This document shows positions 27,918 through 36,276 of a stretch of DNA of 64,000 nucleotides, one piece after another. The notes below the pieces were generated by a model that was not told where the DNA came from, did no database searches, and saw nothing but the letters and a program-made list of their open reading frames with translations. The position numbers and the translations under genes are program-made. Location: contig NZ_JACDXJ010000001.1 in the NCBI RefSeq assembly GCF_013520865.1, positions 930,001 through 994,000 of the forward strand, read 5' to 3'. Origin of the DNA: Microvirga mediterraneensis. GTDB lineage: Bacteria > Pseudomonadota > Alphaproteobacteria > Rhizobiales > Beijerinckiaceae. The first letter of the stretch is position 1, and the number at the start of each line of letters is the position of its first letter.

Positions 27918-28868
27918 ATGGTCTCGTTCATCCTCAATCGCGCGCTTCAGATCATCCCTGTGATCATCGGGGTAACCCTGGCGACCTTCCTGCTGGCGCA
28001 GATCATTCCCGGCGATCCGGCCGATGTCCTGCTCGGAAGCATGGCATCGGAGGAGGCAAGGCAGCAGCTGCGCCTCGCCCTGGGGCTGAATGAGCCGATC
28101 TATGTTCAGTACGCGATCTATCTGAAGAACCTCCTCCAGGGCGATCTGGGGCAGTCCTTCACTTTCGCGCAGCCCGTCACGCAGGTCATCGTCGAACGGC
28201 TGTTCAACACTTCTCTGCTGGCGGTCGCGGCCATCCTTCTCGCATCTGTGGCTGGTGTCGCTGCCGGCACCTGGGCCGCACTGAAGCCGGGATCCCTCAG
28301 GGACCAGGGATTGTCCGTCGTCGTACTGTTCTTCAACAGCATGCCCTCCTTCTGGCTCGGCCTCGTCCTCATCCTGACCTTCGGCCTCCATCTGCGTCTT
28401 CTTCCCGTCGGTGGAATGCAGGACGCGACCGGCAGCAGCGGCCTGGGAAGCCTGATCGCTCACATGGTGCTGCCAACCATCACGCTGGCCGCATGGTCGC
28501 TCGCCGTCATCGCCCGCATGACACGGTCGGCCATTCTCGACGTGATCAACAGCGACTACATCCGCACGGCTCGGAGCAGAGGCGTTAGTGAGGCCCGGAT
28601 CGTACTGCGCCATGCGCTTCCGAACGCCATGCCTTCCGTGATCACGGTCATCGGCATGCAGATGGGCTTTCTCCTGAGCGGCGCAGTTCTGACGGAGACG
28701 GTCTTCTCCTGGCCTGGGATCGGCCTTGCCATGTACCAGGCCATATCGACGCGCGACATTCCCCTGATTCAAGGAGGCATCCTCGTTCTCGCCGTCGCCT
28801 TCGTCCTGATCAATTTCGCGGTCGACATCCTCTACGCCTACTTCAACCCGAAGGTAAAGCTGGCATGA
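27918..28868 (+). CDS. ABC transporter permease, DppB type
   Basis: It is an inner-membrane permease of 316 residues. The N-terminus ILNRALQIIPVIIGVTLATF, the FFNSMPSFWLGLVLIL segment and the EAA loop YIRTARSRGVSEARIVLRHALPN identify the DppB/OppB group. The stop overlaps the ATP-binding gene by 4 nt, so the subunits are co-translated. Confidence 0.92.
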   Translation: MVSFILNRALQIIPVIIGVTLATFLLAQIIPGDPADVLLGSMASEEARQQLRLALGLNEPIYVQYAIYLKNLLQGDLGQSFTFAQPVTQVIVERLFNTSLLAVAAILLASVAGVAAGTWAALKPGSLRDQGLSVVVLFFNSMPSFWLGLVLILTFGLHLRLLPVGGMQDATGSSGLGSLIAHMVLPTITLAAWSLAVIARMTRSAILDVINSDYIRTARSRGVSEARIVLRHALPNAMPSVITVIGMQMGFLLSGAVLTETVFSWPGIGLAMYQAISTRDIPLIQGGILVLAVAFVLINFAVDILYAYFNPKVKLA

Positions 28869-29923
28869 CGATGTTCGCCAAATCACACCTGCCGCAGACG
28901 ATGCGTCCCGACGACCCGGTTTTCGAGGTCAAGAACCTGGGCATCGCCTATGGTCGCGATGCGGCATCGATCCAGGTCGTCCATGACGTATCCCTGTCCG
29001 TCGGGCGCGGCGAGGCTCTGGGAGTCGTCGGCGAGTCGGGATGCGGCAAAAGCCAGACGATGCTTGCGGCTCTCGGTCTCCTGCCCCGCGGCGGACGCAT
29101 CACCTCCGGCCAGGTCCTGCTGGAAGGGCGTAACCTGGTCGACCTTTCCCCTCGTGAGATGCGGGCGGTTCGCGGAGGCGGCATTGCCCTGATCTCCCAG
29201 GATGCCCTCACGTCCCTGAACCCCGCGATGACCATCGGCACGCAAATGGCGGAACCGATGATTCATTATGGCGGAATGTCCCGGACTGCAGCCCGGAGCC
29301 GCTGTATCGAGCTCCTGGATCTTGTCGGTATCCCTGGCGCAGCCACCCGGCTTGCGAGCTATCCTCATGAGCTCTCAGGCGGCATGCGGCAGCGTGCGCT
29401 CATTGCAATGGCGATCAGCGTCAATCCCAAGGTCCTCATTGCCGACGAGCCGACAACGGCCCTCGACGTAACCACCCAGTCCCAGATCCTGCGCCTGATC
29501 GACTCGCTGCGCAAGGAGCTGGGAATGGCGCTCGTCCTGATTACTCACGATCTTGGGGTGGTCGCCGGGGTCGCGGATCGCGTCGCCGTGCTCTATGCCG
29601 GCCGCGTCGTCGAGACCGCCTCGACGGAAACGCTCTTCGCAAGCCCTCGACACCCCTACACGAAGGCACTTCTCGACACGATCTCGCAGCTTGAGGATGA
29701 AGTCTCGGAACGATTGGGCCCGATCCCAGGTCTCCCGCCCGATCCGCGAAGCCCCGTCCAAGGATGTCCGTTCAATCCACGCTGCGACTATGTTCGCGAC
29801 CTGTGCCGGACCGATCTGCCAGCTCTCGCGGACGGCATGGAGGGAGTGCTCCACCCAGTGCGGTGTCATGTCGATCCGTTTGCCGGGCCCGCTCTCACGA
29901 TTGCCAGTGGAGGAGCACGATGA
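28865..29923 (+). CDS. ABC transporter ATP-binding protein, DppD type
   Basis: It is the first ATPase of the Dpp-like importer, 352 residues. Walker A is GESGCGKSQT (Gln where most family members have Thr or Ser after Ser), the signature is ELSGGMRQRALIAMAI, and Walker B is LIADEPTTALDVTTQ. The C-terminal GCPFNPRCDYVRDLC segment is the oligopeptide/dipeptide transporter C-terminal domain with conserved cysteines. It overlaps its neighbours on both sides by 4 nt. Confidence 0.93.
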   Translation: MTMFAKSHLPQTMRPDDPVFEVKNLGIAYGRDAASIQVVHDVSLSVGRGEALGVVGESGCGKSQTMLAALGLLPRGGRITSGQVLLEGRNLVDLSPREMRAVRGGGIALISQDALTSLNPAMTIGTQMAEPMIHYGGMSRTAARSRCIELLDLVGIPGAATRLASYPHELSGGMRQRALIAMAISVNPKVLIADEPTTALDVTTQSQILRLIDSLRKELGMALVLITHDLGVVAGVADRVAVLYAGRVVETASTETLFASPRHPYTKALLDTISQLEDEVSERLGPIPGLPPDPRSPVQGCPFNPRCDYVRDLCRTDLPALADGMEGVLHPVRCHVDPFAGPALTIASGGAR

Positions 29924-30951
29924 GCGCTCCAGCGATTCAGCTGAAGAACGTTTCCGTTCGCTTTCCGATCCGCAAGGGCATTCTTCGACGCGTTGCGGGC
30001 GAGGTCCACGCCGTCGATTCCGTTTCGTTCGACATCCCGCAAGGCGAGACCGTGGGTCTCGTGGGCGAGAGCGGGAGCGGCAAGAGCACGACAGGCCGTG
30101 CGCTGATCGGGCTTGCGCCGCTCGTCGATGGAACCGTCGAGTGTTTCGGCCGCGATCTCAGAACGCTGAGGCAGTCGCCAGGCGCTCTGCCTCGCATGTC
30201 CCAAATCGTGTTTCAGGACCCTTATGCGAGCCTCAATCCGCGCATGTCCGTCGGCGAGACCCTCAGGGAGGTGCTCGAGGTTCACGGTCTCGCCAAGGGG
30301 CGGGATGCCGACCAGAGGGTGGGGCGGCTCCTCGACGATGTGGGACTTCGACGCGATTTGGCCGAACGTTATCCGCACGCGCTTTCGGGCGGGCAGCGTC
30401 AGCGGGTCGCCATCGCGCGGGCGCTAGCCATCGAGCCGAAATTCATCGTGCTCGACGAGGTCGTCTCCGCACTTGACGTGAGCATTCAGGGCCAGATCGT
30501 CAATCTCCTTCAGGATCTGCAGCAGGAACGGGGCCTGACCTATCTCTTCATCACCCACGATCTGAGCATCGTGCGGCATGTCTCCCACAGCATCGTCGTC
30601 CTGTATGGCGGGCAGATCATGGAGAAGGGACCCCGAAAGAGCATCTTCTCCACGCCCCTCCATCCCTATACGTCGGCCCTCCTATCGGCGGTGCCGGTTC
30701 CCAACCCGGCAATCGAGCGCAAGCGCCCCCGGATCGATGTGCGCTCGGAACCGCCGGATCCCTCCGCGCCCCTGCCAGGATGCCGCTTTCAGAAATCCTG
30801 CCTGTTCGCCACTGGGATCTGCCGGAGCAGCCGACCGCAGCTTCGCTCCGTGGCCGATCGCCACCCTGACCATCTTGCCGCATGCCATCACATGCAAGAA
30901 CCGCACGTGCGTGAGGCGCTCTCGCGTGCGGCAAAAGGAGCTTTGTCTTGA
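29920..30951 (+). CDS. ABC transporter ATP-binding protein, DppF type
   Basis: It is the second ATPase, 343 residues. Walker A is GESGSGKSTTGRAL, the Q-loop is IVFQDPYASLNPRMSVGE, the signature is ALSGGQRQRVAIARAL, and Walker B is IVLDEVVSALDVSIQ (Val-Val in place of the usual Pro-Thr or Pro-Val). The C-terminal GCRFQKSCLFATGIC block is the oligopeptide transporter domain. The ATG lies in the preceding stop (ATGA), and its own stop overlaps the next start (TTGA). Confidence 0.93.
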   Translation: MSAPAIQLKNVSVRFPIRKGILRRVAGEVHAVDSVSFDIPQGETVGLVGESGSGKSTTGRALIGLAPLVDGTVECFGRDLRTLRQSPGALPRMSQIVFQDPYASLNPRMSVGETLREVLEVHGLAKGRDADQRVGRLLDDVGLRRDLAERYPHALSGGQRQRVAIARALAIEPKFIVLDEVVSALDVSIQGQIVNLLQDLQQERGLTYLFITHDLSIVRHVSHSIVVLYGGQIMEKGPRKSIFSTPLHPYTSALLSAVPVPNPAIERKRPRIDVRSEPPDPSAPLPGCRFQKSCLFATGICRSSRPQLRSVADRHPDHLAACHHMQEPHVREALSRAAKGALS

Positions 30952-32435
30952 GTCCTTTCGAATCTCAATGCAACACGGCGTTCACATCCTTCGTCGACGG
31001 CCGGAGTCTGCCTGCCCAAGGCCAGTCAATCCCGCTTGTCGATCCCGCGACAGGCAAGATCTGGGCATATTCCCATGTCGATGAGAGTGCCGTCGAGCTT
31101 GCTGTCGGGAGCGCATCCGATGCCTATGCGAGCGCTGCATGGGCCGAACTGGCGCCCGCGGAGAGAGCGGCTCTTCTGCGCAAACTCGGCGACTTGATCG
31201 CCAGCCACGCGGAGGCCCTCGGGCCGCTCGAAAGTCTGGCCAATGGGAAAAGCCATGCGGCCACCGCCGCGGAAATGCGCGCCACGTCCCAATGGTATCA
31301 TTTCTACGCCAGCGCGCTGGAAACCCACGACGACATCCTACGAACGGTGTCCCGCACCATGGAGGCGCAGGTCATCCGCGAGCCTCTCGGCGTCGTGGTC
31401 GCCATCACTCCGTTCAACGGGGCGCTCTCACTCGGTTCCTGGAAGCTCGCGCCAGCTCTGGCCATGGGAAACGCGGTCATCCTCAAGCCACCGGCCGAGG
31501 CGCCGGGATCCAGCATCATGCTTGCGGAGCTCGCGCTTCAAGCGGGATTCCCGAAGGGTATCGTCAATGTCGTCATCGGCGACGCGGTCGTCAGCGAGAC
31601 GCTTGCGACGCATCCCAAGGTCGCCATGGTGAGCTTCACGGGCAGCACCGCGACGGCTCGCATCCTCGGCGCGAAGGTCGCCGGCGGAATGAAGCGGTTC
31701 GTCTGCGAGGCCGGCGGAAAGTCGGCGCATATCGTCTTTGAGGACGCCGACCTCGGTTCCGCCGTGATTGCTGCCACGCAAGGGGCCTTCTCGGCGACGG
31801 GACAGACCTGCGTGGCCGGCTCCCGCGTTCTCGTGCACGCCTCGCTGTACGATGCTTTCGTCGAGCGCTACATCGCCTCGGCGCGGCGCATCAGAATCGG
31901 ACATCCTGCTTCCGCGAGAAGCCATATCGGCCCTGTCGCCTCGCGGCGCCAGTATGACCGGATCAATGCCTATATCGCAGAGGCCGTTGCCGCCGGCGGA
32001 CGCGTCGTCCTCGGGGGCGCAGGCCCTTCGATGGACCCTGAGCTGGCGGAAGGCTTCTGGATCGAACCGACGATCATCGTGGATGTGACAAGTGATATGC
32101 GCGTCTGCCGCGAGGAGATTTTCGGCCCCGTCGTGACCGTGCAGAGCTTCCAGACCGAAGACGAAGCCATCGCCATCGCGAACGGGGTCGAATACGGCCT
32201 GGCTGCGGGTTTCTGGACGAAAGACCTTCGTCGCGCGCGCCGAGTCTCCAGGCGCCTCCAGGCCGGCACGGTGTGGGTCAATACGTATCGCGCCATCAAC
32301 CTGCGCGTGCCGTTCGGTGGATTCAAGCAATCCGGCATCGGTCGCGAGAACGGCCTCGAGGCCCTGGACGAATTCTCCCAGATCAAGGCCGTCGTCACGG
32401 ATTACGGCCCTGCTGCCGACCCGTTCGCTCATTGA
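30948..32435 (+). CDS. Aldehyde dehydrogenase (NAD(P)+-dependent)
   Basis: It oxidises an unknown aldehyde to the acid; 495 residues, cytoplasmic. The catalytic residues are Glu254 (CEAGGKS) and Cys288 (GQTCVAG). VAITPFNGALSL, ILKPPAEAPGSS and FTGSTATAR form the cofactor site. The start is a TTG at 30948, overlapping the stop of the ATPase gene and preceded by the excellent Shine-Dalgarno AAGGAG, so translation is coupled to the importer. The context suggests it acts on a breakdown product of the imported compound; related enzymes act on betaine aldehyde and semialdehydes. Confidence 0.88.
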   Translation: MSPFESQCNTAFTSFVDGRSLPAQGQSIPLVDPATGKIWAYSHVDESAVELAVGSASDAYASAAWAELAPAERAALLRKLGDLIASHAEALGPLESLANGKSHAATAAEMRATSQWYHFYASALETHDDILRTVSRTMEAQVIREPLGVVVAITPFNGALSLGSWKLAPALAMGNAVILKPPAEAPGSSIMLAELALQAGFPKGIVNVVIGDAVVSETLATHPKVAMVSFTGSTATARILGAKVAGGMKRFVCEAGGKSAHIVFEDADLGSAVIAATQGAFSATGQTCVAGSRVLVHASLYDAFVERYIASARRIRIGHPASARSHIGPVASRRQYDRINAYIAEAVAAGGRVVLGGAGPSMDPELAEGFWIEPTIIVDVTSDMRVCREEIFGPVVTVQSFQTEDEAIAIANGVEYGLAAGFWTKDLRRARRVSRRLQAGTVWVNTYRAINLRVPFGGFKQSGIGRENGLEALDEFSQIKAVVTDYGPAADPFAH

Positions 32436-32463
32436 GTTTCCAGGATCAAAGAAAGGAACAAGA

Positions 32464-33492
32464 ATGTCTTATGCACTGGCACGCAAGCCGATCGTCGTCG
32501 ACGCGCTGCAGTACAACAAGCCCGAGCGCGCCCGGTTCAAGGAATGGAGCGAGGGTGGCATCGGGTGTGTCCATGTCACGCTCGCCATCTGGGAGAATGC
32601 CCGCGAGACCCTGACGGCAATCGGCGAATGGAACCGGCTTCTCGAGCAGAACAGCGACCTGATCGCGCTGGCGACGACCGCCGAGGAGATCGAGCGGATT
32701 GCCGCCTCCGGCCGGACCGCCGTGGTCTATGGCTTCCAGGACACCTCGCCCTTCGAGGATGATATCGAACTTATCGAGATCTTCTACCAGCTCGGCGTTC
32801 GCATCGCTCAGCTGACGTACAACGTTCAGAACAGGGTTGCGTCCGGGTGCTGGGAGCCCGATGAGAACGGAGTGTCGAAGTTCTTCGGCCGTAATGTCAT
32901 TGCCGAGATGAACCGCCTCGGTATGCTTGTGGATGTGTCGCACTGCACCGAGCGGACGTGTTTCGATGCCATCGAGTATTCATCACGCCCCATTGCGATC
33001 ACGCATGCCAATCCATCAGAATTCGTCGGTACCGATATCGAGTTGAACCGCAGGAATAAATCGACGCCGCTGATCAAGCGCCTTGCCGAGACCGGCGGCG
33101 TCCTTGGCTTGAGCATGTATCCCAAGATCATGCGCGACGGCTCGAACTGCACTCTCGATACCTTTATCGACATGATATCTTGGACAGCCGATCTTGTCGG
33201 CGTCGATACGATCGGGTTCGGCACGGATTATTACGACGGATGGCCGGAATCCCAGATCAAGTGGTGGCGCGCCGGACGGTGGTCGCGAGAAAGCGCCATC
33301 CCGATCAAGGGCTTCTCCGCTTGGCCGACCTGGTTCAAGTCGTCGGTCGACTTCCCGAATATCCTGGAAGGAATGGAAAAGCGCGGCTTCTCCGGCGAGG
33401 AGATCGCAAAGATCGCCGGAGGCAACTGGGTCCGTCTGTTCAGGGACAGCTTCGTGCCGATCCAGATGCCGGCCGCTGCAAGCGCCGCTTGA
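32464..33492 (+). CDS. Peptidase M19 (membrane dipeptidase)-like protein with altered metal ligands
   Basis: This 342-residue TIM-barrel protein of the renal dipeptidase family is probably cytoplasmic, as no signal peptide is seen. The family's HxD zinc motif near the N-terminus is replaced: in VVDALQYN, Leu15 and Tyr17 stand where His and Asp should be. The bridging Glu appears to be Gln92 (YGFQDT). His160 (DVSH), His181 (ITHAN) and Asp255 (GFGTDYYDG) are retained. A normal binuclear zinc site is therefore unlikely, and the activity may differ from dipeptide hydrolysis. AAAGGAACAAG precedes the ATG. The reaction is unknown. Confidence 0.75.
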   Translation: MSYALARKPIVVDALQYNKPERARFKEWSEGGIGCVHVTLAIWENARETLTAIGEWNRLLEQNSDLIALATTAEEIERIAASGRTAVVYGFQDTSPFEDDIELIEIFYQLGVRIAQLTYNVQNRVASGCWEPDENGVSKFFGRNVIAEMNRLGMLVDVSHCTERTCFDAIEYSSRPIAITHANPSEFVGTDIELNRRNKSTPLIKRLAETGGVLGLSMYPKIMRDGSNCTLDTFIDMISWTADLVGVDTIGFGTDYYDGWPESQIKWWRAGRWSRESAIPIKGFSAWPTWFKSSVDFPNILEGMEKRGFSGEEIAKIAGGNWVRLFRDSFVPIQMPAAASAA

Positions 33493-33562
33493 AACTCTAA
33501 CCGCTTGTTAATCGGATGTGACCCGTCGAAGATGGGTCACACACGCGATCACGGAGGATTTT

Positions 33563-34381
33563 ATGGGACAGGCCGACAGCACCATTCCGATCTCTGTAAC
33601 ATCGGCACCGACATGGCGCAGGGTGCGGGCTTTCTATCCCGTGATATCACTCTTCGTGCTTCTTGGGGCGTGGCAGGCGGGGGTCATGCTGTTCCAGCCG
33701 GCACCCTACCTGCTGCCTCCTCCGATGGCCGTAGCCAATGTCATCGTCAGCCAATTTCCATCGTTGATCTATCACACGGGCATCACGGCGTTCGAAACGA
33801 CCCTGGCCTTTGTCTTCAGCATCGTCGTGGCGATGCCGGTAGCGTTCCTCATCGCCCGATACCGCTGGTTTGAAGAGACGGTCTATCCACTGCTGGTGGT
33901 CAGCCAAGCCGTGCCGAAGGTCGCCCTCGCCCCGCTCATCCTGGTTTGGCTCGGCTTCGGCCTGAGCACCAAGGTGATGATCGGTATCCTTGTTGCATTC
34001 TTCCCCGTCATCATCAGCACCGTAGTGGGGCTGAAGAGTGTTCCCAAAGACATGGTTTATCTAGGGCGCTCCATGGGGCTCTCGGCGCAGGACATGTTCC
34101 GGAAAATCTATTTTCCTTTCGCGCTTCCGAGCATCTTCGGCGGCTTGAAGGTTTGCATCACCCTGGCGGTCGTGGGTGCCGTCGTCGGAGAATTCGTCGG
34201 TGCCGACAAGGGGCTCGGCTACCTGATCCTTCTGGCAAGCGGGCAGATGCAGACTGCCCTGATGTTCGCCGCCCTCATTTTCCTCGTCCTGATCGGCGTC
34301 GTGAGCTTCGCCCTCGTACAATGGGCGGAGGCGCGCCTCATGCCGTGGCATAGCTCCGTCCGTCAGGATGCAGGGCATTAA
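33563..34381 (+). CDS. ABC transporter permease, NitT/TauT/SsuC type
   Basis: It is the inner-membrane permease of a second importer, 272 residues and about six hydrophobic segments. The EAA loop is VPKDMVYLGRSMGLSAQDMFRKIYFPFALPSI, with the VVGAVVGEFVGADKGLGYLI segment usual for this family. The ATG at 33563 has GGAGG upstream and is preferred to an earlier in-frame start. The gene order permease-ATPase-receptor follows. Confidence 0.92.
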   Translation: MGQADSTIPISVTSAPTWRRVRAFYPVISLFVLLGAWQAGVMLFQPAPYLLPPPMAVANVIVSQFPSLIYHTGITAFETTLAFVFSIVVAMPVAFLIARYRWFEETVYPLLVVSQAVPKVALAPLILVWLGFGLSTKVMIGILVAFFPVIISTVVGLKSVPKDMVYLGRSMGLSAQDMFRKIYFPFALPSIFGGLKVCITLAVVGAVVGEFVGADKGLGYLILLASGQMQTALMFAALIFLVLIGVVSFALVQWAEARLMPWHSSVRQDAGH

Positions 34382-34398
34382 GGATTGGGGAGGAAATG

Positions 34399-35205
34399 AT
34401 GGGTAAGCCAATTCGCATCGAGCACGTAACCAAGAGCTATAACGGCCTGGAAGCGCTCTCCTCCACTTCTCTCCATATTGAGGAAGGAGAGTTCGTATCG
34501 CTCGTCGGTCCAAGCGGCTGCGGCAAGAGCACGCTTCTGAGGATCGTGGCCGGCTTGGATACGCCGACAAACGGAAGGGTCTCCATCGCGGATCGGACCG
34601 TGACGAAGCCCGAAACCGATATCGGCATCGTCTTCCAAAGTCCGGTTCTTCTCGACTGGAGGAGCGTTCTCGACAATGTCCTGTTACAAGCGGAGGCGCG
34701 CAGGCTCCCTCATGACGTGTATGCCGCCCGCGCCCAGGACCTGCTAGCAGCCGCAGGTTTAAAAGGCTTCGAGAACGCCTATCCCTATCAGTTGTCGGGC
34801 GGCATGAGCCAGCGCGTCAGCGTGTGCCGGGCACTCGTTCACAATCCTTCGCTTCTGTTGATGGATGAACCCTTCGGTGCCCTCGACGCCCTGACCCGCG
34901 ACCAGATGATGGTCGACCTCCAGAAACTGTGGCTTCGCTCGCGCCCGACGGTCATCTTTGTCACTCACAGCGTTCAGGAAGCGGTCTTTCTCTCCGACCG
35001 GATCATCGTGATGGCCCCGCGCCCGGGCCGCGTCGAGGCCGTTCTCGACGTTCCCCTCCCACGCTCCAGAAGGCTGTCCATGAGAGGGACGGCTGAGTTC
35101 AACGCAATCGTCGATGAGATCCTGCATCATTTCCAGCGGATGGGGGTGATCCGCGATGATGAGGGCGAAACCCCGGACAACACCACCATGGAGATGGCGC
35201 TATGA
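34399..35205 (+). CDS. ABC transporter ATP-binding protein, NitT/TauT type
   Basis: This 268-residue ATPase has Walker A GPSGCGKSTLLRIVAGLD, Q-loop GIVFQSPVLLDWRSVLDNV, signature QLSGGMSQRVSVCRAL, Walker B LLLMDEPFGALD and H-loop VTHSVQEAVFLSDRI. These are characteristic of SsuB/TauB/ThiZ-like proteins. Two adjacent ATGs exist; the second (34399) is better spaced from GGGGAGG. Its stop overlaps the receptor gene by 4 nt. Confidence 0.93.
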   Translation: MGKPIRIEHVTKSYNGLEALSSTSLHIEEGEFVSLVGPSGCGKSTLLRIVAGLDTPTNGRVSIADRTVTKPETDIGIVFQSPVLLDWRSVLDNVLLQAEARRLPHDVYAARAQDLLAAAGLKGFENAYPYQLSGGMSQRVSVCRALVHNPSLLLMDEPFGALDALTRDQMMVDLQKLWLRSRPTVIFVTHSVQEAVFLSDRIIVMAPRPGRVEAVLDVPLPRSRRLSMRGTAEFNAIVDEILHHFQRMGVIRDDEGETPDNTTMEMAL

Positions 35206-36179
35206 AGATCACATCGCGAATGGCCCTGATTGCGACGGTCGCGTCGGTTCTCGGCACGGGTGCCGTACAGGCCGCCGACAAGCTGAGCATACGCCTCGAC
35301 TGGAGCTGGTGGCCGGGGCAGACTCCGATGCTCGTGGCCAAGGAGAAGGGCTTCTACAAGGATGCCGGGATCGATATCGAAATCCAGCAGGGGCAGGGAT
35401 CGAAGACCACGACCCTCGTCGTCGGCGAGAACCGGGAGCCGATCGGGCATGCGAGCCTTTCGACGGCCGCGCAATCCATATCGGCCGGCGTTCCGATCAC
35501 CGCTGTGGCAGGGTTTTGGCAGAAGGGTCCGATCTCGCTGATCTGCTCGGGCGAGGACGTGAAGAAGCCCACGGATGTGAAGGGCAAACGCGTCGGCTCC
35601 ACTCCCACCGGCTCGGACGGACAGGTGCTGCCAGCCTTCCTGAGGGCCAACGGTCTCGATGTTAAGGACATCTCGCTCGTCAACATGCCGGGTGATGCCA
35701 AGTTTGCCGCCATCACGTCCGGACAATTGGATTGCATCAGCGGCGACGATTATTATTACGGTCCCCAGCTGATCGCGCAGGGCAAGAAGATCTCGATTCT
35801 TCGGTATGCCGACTGGGGCGTCACCAATCTCAGCTTTGGAATCATCGCCAATAATTCTTTCCTCAAGGAGAAGCCCGATGTCGTCCGTCGCTTCCTTGAG
35901 GCCACCCGGAAGGGCCTCGACTACACGCTGGCGAACAAGGACGAGGCTATCCAGATCTTTCTGAAGGTGACGGGCAATACGCAGCCTGCGAACTTCCACA
36001 AGAGCGTACTTGAAGCTTACGAGAGCTCGCTCCACACCGGTGCGACACAGGGGAAACCCGTCGGATGGATGGCGTCCGAGGACTGGGACGCAATGAACAA
36101 GACCCTTGAGCAGTATGGCGGCATGACCAGCCGTAAGGATCCCAGCACGTACTTCTCCAACGACTTCCTTCCCAAGTAG
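35202..36179 (+). CDS. ABC transporter substrate-binding protein, NMT1/THI5-like
   Basis: This 325-residue periplasmic receptor has the signal peptide MKITSRMALIATVASVLGTG ending at VQA. The mature start IRLDWSWWPGQTPMLVAKEKGFYKDAGIDIEI is typical of the NMT1/THI5-like group, which binds pyrimidines such as thiamine precursors, sulfonates, nitrate and aromatic acids. The aromatic-rich DWSWWPGQ may point to a cyclic ligand, but this is speculative. It is unusual that the receptor gene comes last in the transporter trio. Confidence 0.9.
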   Translation: MKITSRMALIATVASVLGTGAVQAADKLSIRLDWSWWPGQTPMLVAKEKGFYKDAGIDIEIQQGQGSKTTTLVVGENREPIGHASLSTAAQSISAGVPITAVAGFWQKGPISLICSGEDVKKPTDVKGKRVGSTPTGSDGQVLPAFLRANGLDVKDISLVNMPGDAKFAAITSGQLDCISGDDYYYGPQLIAQGKKISILRYADWGVTNLSFGIIANNSFLKEKPDVVRRFLEATRKGLDYTLANKDEAIQIFLKVTGNTQPANFHKSVLEAYESSLHTGATQGKPVGWMASEDWDAMNKTLEQYGGMTSRKDPSTYFSNDFLPK

Positions 36180-36276
36180 GTCGGATGCCGGGGCCGCCTC
36201 GGCAGCCTTCCTCACACAATGAAAGCACCGCGCACCTCCTGAAGGGTGATCGGTGACGCATGCCAGGACAAGAGAG

